Assembly (NCBI RefSeq): GCF_020379485.1
Contig: NW_026015179.1
Location: forward strand, 186,001-250,000
Source: Brassica napus
Lineage: Eukaryota; Streptophyta; Magnoliopsida; Brassicales; Brassicaceae
Length of the DNA stretch: 64,000 nt
Direction of reading: 5' to 3'
This document shows, piece after piece, positions 9,060 to 20,005 of this stretch; position 1 is the first letter of the stretch, and each line of letters starts with the position of its first letter. Below the pieces are notes generated by a model. The model made no database searches, had not been told where the DNA came from, and was given only the letters and a program-made list of their open reading frames with translations. The position numbers were made by a program, and so were the translations under genes.

Positions 9060-11923
9060 AGGATCACATGATTTGAAAGTGGGATAGCTTCTTCATCCTA
9101 ACTCCTATGAGATTTATTCAACTTCCTAGTGATTCTCCATTACTTTATGTATCAAAATCAAGCTTCTTACATCACGATTCATCCTGGTTTGATTAGAATA
9201 ACAAGGAAGCTGTCATATTCCCAAACAGGAAAACTGGGATCACCTGATTTGAAAGTGGGATAGCTTCTTCATCCTAACTCCTATGAGATTTATTCAACTT
9301 CCTAATGGTTCTCCACTACTTTATGTATCCATTTAAAGCTTCTTACATCACGATTCATCCTGGTTTGATTAGAATGACAAAGAAGCTGTCATATTCCCAA
9401 ACAGAAAAACTGGGATCATTTGATTTGAAAGTGGGATAGCTTCTTCATCCTAACTCCTATGAGATTTATTCAACTTCCTAATGGTTCTCCACTACTTTAT
9501 GTATCAAAAGCAAGCTTCTTACATCAAGATTCATCCTTGTTTGATTAGAATGACAAAGAAGCTATCATATTCCCAAACAGGAAAACTGGGATCACCTGAT
9601 TTGAAAGTGGGATTGCTTCTTCATCCTAACTCCTATGAGATTTATTCAACTTCCTAGTGATTCTCGATTACTTTATATATCAAAATCAAGCTTCTTACAT
9701 CGCGATTCATCCTGGTTTGATTAGAATGACAAAGAAGATGTTATATTCCCAAACAGGAAAAACTGGGATCACCTGATTTGAAAGTGGGATAGCTTCTTCA
9801 TCATAACTCCTATGAGATTTATTCAACTTCCTAGTGATTCTCCATTACTTTATATATCAAAATCAAGCTTCTTACATCGCGATTCATCCTGGTTTGATTA
9901 GAATGACAAAGAAGCTGTCATATTCCCAAACAGGAAAATTGGGATCACCTGATTTGAAAGTGGGACAGCTTCTTCATCATAACTCCTATGAGATTTATTC
10001 AACTTCCTAGTGATTCTCCATTACTTTATGTATCAAAATCAAGCTTCTTACATCGCGATTCATCCTGGTTTGATTAGAATGACAAGGAAGCTGTCATATT
10101 CCCAAACAGGAAACCTAGCATCACCTGATTTGAAAGTGGGATAGCTTTTTCATCCTAACTCCTATAAGATTTATTCAACTTCCTAGTGATTCTCCATTAC
10201 TTTATGTATCCATTTAAAGCTTTTTACATCACGATTCATCCTGGTTTGATTAGAATGACAAAGAAGCTGTCATATTCCCAAACAGAAAAACTGGGATCAC
10301 CTGATTTGAAAGTGGGATAGCTTCTTCATCCTAACTCCTATGAGATTTATTCAACTTCCTAATGGTTCTCCACTACTTTATGTATCAAAATCAAGCTTCT
10401 TACATCAAGATTCATCCTTGTTTGATTAGAATGACAAAGAAGCTATCATATTCCCAAACAGGAAAACTGGGATCACCTGATTTGAAAGTGGGATAGCTTC
10501 TTCATCCTAACTCCTATGAGATTTATTCAACTTCCTAGTGATTCTCCATTACTTTATGTATCCAAATCAAGCTTCTTACATCGCGATTCATCCTGGTTTG
10601 ATTAGAATGACAAAGAAGCTGTCATATTCCCAAACAGAAAAACTGGGATCACTTGATTTGAAAGTGGGATAGCTTCTTCATCCTAACTCCTATGAGATTT
10701 ATTCAACTTCCTAGTGATTCTCCATTACTTTATGTATCAAAATCAAGCTTCTTACATCGCGATTCATCCTGGTTTGATTAGAATGACAAAGAAGATGTCA
10801 TATTCCCAAACAGGAAAACTGGGATCACCTGATTTGAAAGTGGGATAGCTTCTTCATCCTAACTCCTATGAGATTTATTCAACTTCCTAGTGATTCTCCA
10901 TTACTTTATATATCAAAATCAAGCTTCTTACATCGCGATTCATCCTGGTTTGATTAGAATGACAAAGAAGCTGTCATATTCCCAAACAGGAAAACTGGGA
11001 TCACCTGATTTGAAAGTGGGACAGCTTCTTCATCCTAACTCCTATGAGATTTATTCAACTTCCTAGTGATTCTCCATTACTTTATGTATCAAAATCAAGC
11101 TTCTTACATCGGGATTCATCCTGGTTTGATTAGAATGACAAGGAAGCTATCATATTCCCAAACAGGAAAACTGGGATCACCTGATTTGAAAGTGGGATAG
11201 CTTCTTCATCCTAACTCCTATGAGATTTATTCAACTTCCTAGTGATTTTCCATTACTTTATGTATCCAAATCAAGCTTCTTACATCGCGATTCATCCTGG
11301 TTCGATTAGAATGACAAAGAAGCTGTCATATTCCTAAACAGAAAAACTGGGATCACTTGATTTGAAAGTGGGATAGCTTCTTCATCCTAACTCCTATGAG
11401 ATTTATTCAACTTCCTAGTGATTCTCCATTACTTTATGTATCAAAATCAAGCTTCTTACATCGCGATTCATCTTGGTTTGATTAGAATGACAAGGAAGCT
11501 GTCATATTCCCAAACAGGAAAACTGGGATCACCTGATTTGAAAGTGGGATAGCTTCTTCTTCCTAACTCCTATGAGATTTATTCAACTTCCTAAGGTTCT
11601 CCACTACTTTATGTATCCAATCAAGCTTCTTACATCACGATTCATCCTGGTTTGATTAGAATGACAAAGAAGCTGTCATATTCCCAAACAGGAAAACTGG
11701 GATCACCTGATTTGAAAGTGGAATAGCTTCTTCATCCTAACTCCTATGAGATTTATTCAACTTCCTAGTGATTCTCCATTACTTTATGTATCAAAATCAA
11801 GCTTCTTACATCGCGATTCATCCTGGTTCGATTAGAATGACAAGGAAGCTGTTATATTCCCAAACATGAAAACTAGGATCACATGATTTGAAAGTGGGAT
11901 AGCTTCTTCATCCTAACTCCTAT
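9060..11923 (+). repeat. Centromeric 176-bp satellite array 1 (CentBr type)
   Basis: About 16 head-to-tail monomers repeat every 176 bp (for example GGATCA at 9061, 9237, 9413). Each carries one AAGCTT site. From memory this is the Brassica HindIII centromeric satellite. Variants are not random: the 'aatggttctccactac' form, the 'tatatatc' form and the 'gggacagc' form recur in a set order, and the monomer type at 9061 (CACATG) returns at 11876. The array stops inside a monomer after actcctat, where element D begins. No genes are present. Confidence 0.93.
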
Positions 11924-12404
11924 TATTGAGATGAGGAGATGAAGAGTTGATACATGGATAGAGGAAGGGAGTTGGAGCAGGCAGTAACTTTGGAGATTTA
12001 CCACAGTAACTTTATTGTTACTGTGGTAACTGAGTTAAAAGACTTGGGAAGTTACCTTGCATCCATTTGGAGAGTGAAACACGCCAGGAGGAGTCTGGAT
12101 AAGCAAGGAGGAGTTTGGATAAGGTCTGGTCAAGGCTAGAGAGCTTTAGACAGGCTGGCACCAGCTGGAAAGCTAAAGCAAGATACCCAAGCATGTGAGG
12201 AACCTTATTGGCCAGTTTGAATCAAGCATCTTTGACTACACATGCCTCTTATCCTAGCTAGACTGAACCTGGACGAAATTATGTATCCCCAATCTATATG
12301 TGTTGTAAACTCTCTCATTAATCAATCTAATGGAGTTTTGAGTCTCTCTCTCTATTCTCTCACTAAAATCTCTTAATCTCTTTAATCTTTTCATCTGATT
12401 ATCC
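11924..12404 (+). repeat. Element D 5' LTR (3' end lost)
   Basis: The first 481 bp of the D 5' LTR remain. It starts TATTGAG, not TG, and so does the 3' LTR at 57966, so the altered terminus was present at insertion. The first 215 bp match the 3' LTR except at two positions. A hairpin with 13-bp arms is at 11998-12029. B2 begins at 12405 and the true LTR end was deleted with the B2 3' half. Confidence 0.85.
11998..12029. promoter_or_regulatory. Perfect inverted repeat in D LTR
   Basis: TTACCACAGTAAC and its reverse complement form 13-bp perfect arms around a 6-bp spacer (tttatt). The same structure is at 58040-58071 in the 3' LTR, and the arm sequence occurs twice as a direct repeat in the H LTR (62730 and 62752). 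It could be a paired factor-binding site or an RNA hairpin; neither is shown. Confidence 0.6.
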
Positions 12405-13012
12405 TGTTGAGTTGAGCTGAATATATATGTATGAAGAGCTAAGGAGTTGAAGAGGAAAGGAGATGAGGAAGCTTGAGAGAGTTTAGGGAGAGCATGGTAC
12501 GGACGTCCGTACAAGGCCGTACAAGCCGTACAGTCCGTACCATCCAGCATCGACCAAGACTTACCTTGCATCAGCCAAGTAACACGGTAACTAAGGTAAA
12601 GGGAAGGAACTTACCTTGAGGCATCAGACCGTTTAGGGATAAGGTAGAGCGCGCCTTGACAGGCTGGAACAGCTGGAAAGGCAAGAGCATCTCGGTCCAA
12701 GATGCCAGATACTCCGCGCATGTGGAGAAGCTAATTGGCTAGTCCAAATGAGCTTATCCTCTCCTGATTGACCTCACATGCTTTAGTCTTCTCTTGATTT
12801 CGAAAACCCTTGTATGCTCTCTCTATATATTGTAACTCATCAACCCTAATGAAGATTATGCAGTTTGAGTCTCTCTAATCTCTTAGACACTATGCTTTTC
12901 TCTTAGACACTAAACGGCTCTATCTAGTCTCCTAATCTTTCACAAACTTCTCTTAATCACTTCCTAAACACTCTCTTTATTCTGTTTACTCTAAGGATCT
13001 CTTAATCTCATA
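12405..13012 (+). repeat. B2 5' LTR
   Basis: A 608-bp LTR starts TGTTGAG and ends CTCATA. It has the GTAC array at 12496-12541 and a TATATAT box at 12824-12830. It shares with B1 the base that distinguishes the B1/B2 LTRs from those of B3/B4 (gaagattatg here, gaatattatg in B4). Confidence 0.95.
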
Positions 13013-13031
13013 TGGTATCAGAGCCAGGTTC
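13013..13031 (+). other. B2 primer-binding site
   Basis: TGGTATCAGAGCCAGGTTC follows the LTR directly and is complementary to the 3' end of initiator tRNA-Met. Confidence 0.92.
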
Positions 13032-13225
13032 ATTTGAATCTGGGGTTTGATCTTTAGAGAGTTACAAGCTAAACGTCTTTGAAGCTACACGCGAGTAGTC
13101 TTGAAGGTGTTGAAGCTGTGGTCCGTTCTAGTTGAAGCTGTGCTACGTTCTGTTGGTTTGCGTGATTCTAGACTCAAGGTTGGTGTGTACGAAATCCAAG
13201 ATCCAAGTTTTCAAGTCAAGCAAAG

Positions 13226-16200
13226 ATGGAACATGGGATGAACATGAGGATGAAGGTAGCGGTTACTTTCAAAGGTAGCAACTACCTTGTGTGGTCTCGG
13301 ATGGTGAAGACTGCTGTGGGAAGTAAGGGTTTGTGGGGGCACATCACAACAGGGGAGGCTCCGAAACTCATTACTCAGGGAGGAGATCAAGAAGAGGTCT
13401 CCAATGAAGCGGCTGTGGAGAAATGGCAACAAGAAGACATGCTGGTGATGACGGTTCTACACGCATCCTTGGACCCAGCTATCTTGGATGCCTACAGCTA
13501 CTGTGAATCAGCCAAGGAGCTGTGGGACACGCTGAAGAAGGTGTATGGGAACACTTCCAACCTCAGCCGTGTGTTTGAAGTGAAGCTAGCGATCAACCGT
13601 CTTGCACAAGAGGACATGGAGTTCACTAAGCACTTGGGGAGGTTCAGGTCCTTATGGTCAGAGCTGGAGATGCTGAGGCCGAGCACAACTGATCCAGATC
13701 AGCTGAATGAGAGGCGCGAGCAAGACAAGGTCTTTGGGCTGCTTCTCACACTGAACCCGGCCTACACCCAGCTCATCCAGCACATGTTAAGGTCAGACAA
13801 GCTTCCGGACCTTGAGGAGGTGTGTGCACAAATCCAAAGGGAGCAGGGATCCATGGGTTTGTTTGGAGGTAAGGGGGAGCTCTCTCTTGCCAATCAAGCA
13901 GCTCATGAGGATTCAACCGAGGCTCCACAAGCAAACAAGGCATCTCACGGGAAGTACGAGGACAGGAAGTTCAATGGCAACTGTGATCATTGCAAGAAGC
14001 ATGGTCATAAGAAGAGCCAATGCTGGATACTGCACCCACACCTCAAGCCGGCCAAGTTCATGAAGGAGCGTGAGGGAAGGGCAAATGTGACTGAAGGTTC
14101 AAGCGGAGCTGGCACCAGCAAGATCAGTGAAGTGGATGGGCTTGGAGGCAATGATGGGAATGGGAAGTCTCTGGTGGCTTACACAGGCGCCTCAAGCTCC
14201 CGCAGCAATGATGACTACATCAAGAGATCAGACCTTGATGCCCTCTTCAAAATGCTAAAGGAAAACGGTAACACTTACGGTTATTCCTTTGGAGCTTCTA
14301 TGATTGCATATAAGGATGATCACTTGATTAGAGAACTAGTAGAACGGTTAGAAGCTAGGAATGAGTATAGGCATGCTTACATTGCTAGAACTGATAAGAT
14401 GCATTCATCACTTAGTAATCTATGCCATAATGCTAAACGAGTAGGTAAACCATTGATTGTTGATTCTGGTGCATCACATCATATGATAAGTGATGAAAAC
14501 TTGATTAAGGATATAGAACCTACACATGGGCATGTGATGATAGCAAATGGGGATAAGATACCCATTAGAGGAATAGGAAAGCTTAAGCTGTTTAACAAAG
14601 AATCTAGAGCTTTTTACATGCCTGAATTCACATCAAACCTATTATCAGTGAAGAAATGTACTAATGATTTACAATGCAATGTTATCTTTAGTCCTAATGA
14701 TGTGAAGTTTCAGGATATTGAGAGCAGCAGGTTGATTGGGAAAGGGGTGACTAAGGGAGATCTCTATATGCTTGAAGAACTCACTTCTGTTCCTGATTAT
14801 AGTTGCTCGTTTACTTCTGCTTCTTTGTTGAATAAAAATGCATTGTGGCATGCTAGAGTAGGACACCCTCATGTTAAAGCTTTGAACTTAATGGTACCAG
14901 GTGTTGTGTTTGAGAATAAGGATTGTGAAGCTTGCATTTTAGGCAAGCATTGTAGAACTGTGTTTCAAAAGTCTACTACTGTTTATGATAATTGCTTTGA
15001 TCTAATTCATTCAGATGTATGGACTGCCCCTTGCTTATCTAGAGATAGTTATAAGTATTTTGTCACATTCATTGATGAAAAATCCAAATACACCTGGTTA
15101 ACCTTAATTCAGACCAAAGATAGGGTACTTGATGCATTTAGGAATTTTCAAACTTATGTAACTAACCATTATCATGCTAAGATTAAAATTTTGAGATCAG
15201 ATAATGGAGGAGAGTACACGAGTCATGCATTCAAGCAACACCTATCACAACATGGGATTCTACATCAAACAAGCTGTCCTTATACTCCACAGCAAAATGG
15301 AGTGGCTGAGAGGAAGAATAGGCATCTCATGGAAGTGGCAAGGTCACTTATGTTTCAGAGTAATGTTCCAAAGAGATTTTGGAGTGATGCGGTTGCCACT
15401 GCTTGTTACCTGATAAACAGAACTCCAACCAAAGTTCTGAATGAGAAGGCTCCATTTGAAGTTCTGAACAGGTACAAGCCAGCTCTTGATTACTTGCGAG
15501 TCTTTGGATGCCTATGCTTTGTCCTCAAACCAGGAGAGATGATCAACAAGCTAGAAGCAAGAAGCACTAAGGCTGTGTTCATAGGATACTCAGCTACACA
15601 GAAAGGATACAAATGCTATGATCCTATAGCAAGGAGAGTTCTTGTATCTAGAGATGTGAAGTTCTTGGAAGATAGAGGATACTATGAAGAAAAGAATCAA
15701 GAAGACCTGAAGGACTTAACATCAGACAAGGCCACCACCTTGCGGATCATTCTTGAAGGTCTTGGAATCAGTACATCCCAGGATCCGAGGAATCACGCAA
15801 CTACACCTCCTGAAGTTGGTTCACCATCCCACCTTGATCATGAGGGAGGAGAGGAGCATGAGGAGCCTATGCAAGAGGCCAACCAAGATGAAGGAGGAGT
15901 AGAGAATGAAGGAGAAGAGAGCATAGGCTCGGATGGTCATGGACATGATCATGGTGTGACACAAACACCTTCTCAAGATGAAGTGGTAGAAGAACAACAG
16001 GAAGAAGAACCAGTTGTGCAGCCACTAAGAAGGAGTACAAGGATAAGGAAGGATCCTTCCAGTTGGGTAAACACGAGAGTGTACTACAATGCCCAAGCTG
16101 TGGAGCATCCTTCTCAAGCCGTGTGCTCCTTTGCTCAATATCCAGAAGCACATTGCGCGTTCATGGTAAACTTGGATGAGAATCACATCCCAAGAAGCTA

Positions 16201-16661
16201 TGAAGAAGCAATGAAAGATAAAGAATGGAAGGAATCAGTTGGAGATGAGGCAGGAGCGATGATCAAGAATGATACATGGTATGAGAGTGAGTTACCAAAA
16301 GGGAAGAAGGCTGTGACTAGTAGATGGATATTCACAATCAAGTACAAGCGGATGGAAAGGTTGAGAGGAAGAAGTCAAGACTAGTTGCAAGAGGGTTCAC
16401 TCAAACTTATGGAGAAGATTACATAGAAACCTTTGCACCAGTAGCTAAACTCCACACAATCCGGATTGTACTAGCTTGGCTGTGAATCTTGGATGGGGGT
16501 TATGCAAATGGATGTGAAGAATGCGTTTCTACAAGGGAACTTGAGGATGAAGTGTATATGCATCCACCTTCCAAACCTTGAACACTTAGTAAAGAGTGGG
16601 AATGTACTGAGATCTGAAGAAATCCATCTATGGAATGATGCAATCACCAAGGTGCTTGGTA
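13226..16661 (+). pseudogene. B2 Gag-Pol, frameshifted and truncated
   Basis: The frame matches the intact B polyprotein from Met1 to about residue 1041 (gag, zinc knuckle, DSGA protease, integrase and linker, RT start). One A is then missing at about 16349, shifting the frame to a stop at 16384. Homology continues in other frames to about 16661 with further single-base deletions and substitutions, then ends in the RT region before the YVDD motif. It cannot make an active polymerase. Confidence 0.93.
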
Positions 16662-16672
16662 TCAGAGCCAGG
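16657..16672 (+). other. D primer-binding site at the B2 deletion junction
   Basis: TGGTATCAGAGCCAGG is D's initiator tRNA-Met site. Its first bases TGGTA are also the last bases matching B (gcttggta), so the deletion joined B2 and D across a 5-bp identity. Confidence 0.85.
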
Positions 16673-16809
16673 TTGCGCAAAGTGGGAGATGTGATTCCTT
16701 TTCTTAAAAATCTTGAGTGTTCGAGTGTTCTTGGTGTTCTTAACTTCTGCGTTTTCATTATCTTGGTGGCGTGAGAGGTTCTGGTGAATTCAAATCATCT
16801 CAACATGGA

Positions 16810-19166
16810 ATGGAGCACAGACCTGAGTCAACTGTGAAGACTGAAGAGGAGAGGCATGGCGAGTGGTCAAGGTGGGCTAAAAGAGCTTTGGAAAGCTGTG
16901 GGTTATGGAGTAGTCATGGAAAGGGGAAACCTTTCATGGAAATGGCTGCTGAAGAAGGTCAGACAAGAGGTCTGAAGCTGGGAAATGAAGTTGTTCAAGG
17001 AAACACTACAAAGAGTGAGATTGAAGCAACTTTAGGCAAGTCCAAGCTTGTAAGAGTCGTTGAGGACAGAGGGGTGATCCGCGGCTTGAGACAAGGAAAG
17101 AATGAGTGTTATCAGCTTGTGGGAAGGCTGAGAGAAGTATGGTCAGAGTTAGATGTGGTGAAGGCACACACATCAAATCCGAGATGTTGTCAAGAAAGGA
17201 GGAAGCAAGATGTGATCTTCAGCTTCCTTATGGAAGAGGTATGTGAGCTTGTTAAATATACTTGTGATGTGTGGGAAATGAACAGGAAGCCAGAAAGATG
17301 GAAGGGAGGTACAAGCTGTAAGAAGGGAAGGTTGAGAAAACTTTCTAAGGAGTGGTTAATGAAGAGAAGGGCATGGAGAAAGGATAGTGAGTCTGAACAC
17401 TTAAGTGACAAGATGAGTGTGATCTTGAAGAGAATCAAGCATGTACTTCAGCAGATGGTTATAGGAGAGTGTTCATACTCAGCTTACATGGGAGAAACAG
17501 TAGGAGACAGTGCGGATATGAGAGGAATGGATACCAAGAGGGCAGATGAGTGTGTGACAAAGAAGGAATGGGATGAGTTGGTTAAGCATGTGTATGCTTT
17601 GGCTACGACCCGGAGTCTGGGTGCTCCTGCCAAAGCATCCACATCTAAACCCATCATCATTGACTCTGGAGCAACACACCACATGATCAGTGACAAGAGA
17701 CTAAACAGTGAGGTTAAAGCAGCAACAGGGAGTGTCATGATAGCCAATGGTACCAGGATCCCAATAGAAGGAGTGGGAAACCTCAAGCTGTTTGAGAAGA
17801 ACTCCACTGCCTTCTACCTACCTCAGTTTACATCCAATCTAATCTCAGTTAAGAAGGCTACAGTTGATCTGGATTGTCAAGTGGTTTTCAGACCAAATGA
17901 AGTTGAGTTCCAGGATTTGAAAACTGGAAGGGTTATTGGCAGAGGAGACAGCAAGCATCAGCTCTATCATCTCCAAACAACTGAGGCGCCTAGTCCTGTG
18001 GAGTCTGTGTGTTTAAGCAGCACAACGGATAGGTGTGATAATCTCACATGGCATGCAAGGCTGGGACATCCTCATGCCAAGGCAATTGAACTGATTCTAC
18101 CAAGTATGGCGTTCAATGACTTGGAGTGTGAAGCTTGTATACTTGGAAAGCACTGTAGGACTGTCTTCTCAACATCAGAAACCAGATATGAGAATTGCTT
18201 TGATCTGGTGCATTCAGATGTGTGGACAGCTCCCTGTATGTCTAGAGACAGCCATAAGTACTTTGTGACTTTCATTGATGAGAAGTCAAAGTACACATGG
18301 ATCACCATGATTCCCTCCAAAGACAGAGTCCTAGAAGCCTTCATGAACTTCCAAGCATATGTTACTAATCAGTACAATGCCACTGTGAAGATTCTGAGGT
18401 CTGATAATGGAGGAGAATACACTAGCAATGCTTTCAAGAGTCATCTTGCAAAGCATGGGATTGTGCAACAAACTAGCTGTCCTTATACACCACAACAAAA
18501 TGGGGTGGCTGAGAGGAAGAACAGACATTTGATGGAGGTTGCGAGATCAATAATGTTCCACATGAATGTCCCTAAGAGGTTTTGGAGTGATGCTGTTCAG
18601 ACTGCTTGCTATCTCATCAATAGAGTGCCAACCCGTGTCTTGAAGAAACTGTCTCCCTTTGAAGTATTGAACAAGACCAAGCCACACATTGATCACTTGA
18701 GAGTCTTTGGGTGCTTATGTTATGTGATGATTCCTGGAGAAAGAAGGAACAAGCTAGAAGCAAAGAGTACTAAAGCTATGTTCATTGGGTACTCAATCAC
18801 TCAAAAAGGCTACAAATGCTATGATCCAATAACTAGGAGGGTTATGGTATCTAGAGAAGTGAAGTTTGTTGAGTCTAAAGGGTATTATGAGGAGAAGAAA
18901 TGGGAAGACCTAGAGGATCTGTCCCGAGCTCCATCAGAGAAGGCAACAACATTGAGAGTGTTGTTGGAGAGGCTAGGGATAGGATTATCCCAAGATCAGG
19001 AACTAGGAAGAACAGGACCTTCTAATCAAGCTGGAGAAGCTGGAGGAACAACCCCTCTTGATCATGAGAGGGGGAATGGATCTGAATCAGGGGAGCAGGA
19101 GCATAACCAAGAGGATTCAGGTCAGCATGATCAGGAGGAGACACAGGAAGTAGAGAGTGAAGCTCA
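16810..19166 (+). pseudogene. Element D Gag, protease, integrase (interrupted by C)
   Basis: The frame opens upstream without ATG; the first in-frame ATG is at 16810, giving MEHRPES. The gag part (about residues 1-280) aligns only loosely with B gag (WSRWAKRALESCGLW, LREVWSELDVV, ERRKQDVIFSFL) and has no CX2CX4HX4C zinc knuckle. Protease DSGA is at 285-288. Integrase follows with its HHCC finger (WHARLGHPH, CEACILGKHC), HSDVW, RSDNGGEY and NGVAERKNRH, then an acidic linker. C inserted at 19167; the tail EKSAL of the open frame is C LTR. The frame resumes at 25318. Confidence 0.88.
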
Positions 19167-19757
19167 TGTTGAGAAGAGTGCACTATAATATGAAGAAGAA
19201 GTCCAAGAGGGTGTAGAAGTGTTGAGGAGTTAATAAGCAAGTAAGAGAAGGAGCATGTACGTACAGACAGTACGGATAGGGAGAGCAGTACGGACGCAGG
19301 CCGTACCAACGACCATCCGCAAGAAGTAACTCGGCCAAGGTGAAATGTAAACAGGCTGGAGTTACTTTACCTTACTTACCGTGAACCTGAAGTTGAGCTG
19401 AACATTAGAAGGATAAGGGAGGCGCGTCTGACAGCCTGTCATAGGCTGGAAAGGTAAAGGCATATTCAAAGATGCCTTACACATGTGGAGACTCTCATTG
19501 GAAGGATTCAAAAGAGCTCTTAGCTGGTTATTGACCTCACATGCTTTCTACTTTATGTAATCGAAAACCTAGTGTCTTAAGCTTCCTATATAAGTGTAAA
19601 CTCTCTCATTATTAATGTTAAGCAAGTTATGAGTCTCTCTTAGTCTCTCTCTAGTTCGTCTTAGACTCTTAATCTCATTTTATACTTTAATCTTCTCTAA
19701 ATCTCTTCTAATCTTTCCTAAATACTCAGATCACTCTAAACATCACTAAAAGTGATA
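19167..19757 (+). repeat. C 5' LTR
   Basis: A 591-bp LTR starts TGTTGAG and ends AGTGATA. GTAC cores start at 19257, 19261, 19270, 19288 and 19303. A TATATAAG box is at 19587-19594, followed by a CT-rich U5-like stretch. Confidence 0.95.
19257..19306 (+). promoter_or_regulatory. GTAC-core array in C LTR
   Basis: Five GTAC cores fall in 50 bp, two of them as the doublet gtacgtac. In the 3' LTR the array (24811-24860) has four because the doublet became gtacggac. The array lies about 300 bp upstream of the TATA box, as in the other families. SBP/SPL binding is inferred. Confidence 0.5.
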
Positions 19758-19776
19758 TGGTATCAGAGCCAGGTTC
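19758..19776 (+). other. C primer-binding site
   Basis: TGGTATCAGAGCCAGGTTC lies directly after the LTR and is complementary to initiator tRNA-Met. Confidence 0.92.
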
Positions 19777-20005
19777 GTGAGAGCCTGAGGTCGTGTGAGA
19801 TTCTTTGAAGCCTCAAGGTTGAAGCTTTGAAGAAACTCTTGTGTGTTCTTGTGTGTTTGAGAGTTTCTGGGTACTTTTCAAGTTCAAGACTGGTTGTGGT
19901 GTGTCATCTGAAGCTGTGTGGGTTGAAGATCGAGGCGGTGAAGGTTTCTACAAGTCATTCAACTCAAGATAAAGTTTCTGAAGCTTAGAGGGTTCATCAT
20001 TCAAC

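Larger units (their letters stand above)
12405..16661 (+). mobile_element. Copia element B2, 3' half deleted, inserted in D 5' LTR
   Basis: B2 has a complete 5' LTR (12405-13012), primer site, leader and coding region up to mid reverse transcriptase, then stops at a junction with the D primer-binding site. The rest of pol, the 3' LTR and the second target copy are missing. Up to about 16.34 kb it is nearly identical to B1, B3 and B4; the last 300 bp carry many small changes. Confidence 0.93.

Noticed and set aside
9060..11923. CRISPR-like regular repeat pattern
   Set aside because: Repeats are 176 bp, contiguous and without unique spacers, in a plant context. It is a tandem satellite.
11924..12404. 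Solo LTR
   Set aside because: The same LTR start recurs at 57966 after a D polypurine tract, and D's primer site follows the B2 remnant, so it is the 5' LTR of D rather than a solo LTR.
13013..13031. tRNA-Met-like sequence after LTRs
   Set aside because: Only the part complementary to the tRNA 3' end is present; these are primer-binding sites and no cloverleaf follows.
16771..16809. GTG start for D gag-pol upstream of 16810
   Set aside because: The open frame extends upstream, but a plant element would use ATG; the first in-frame ATG is at 16810.
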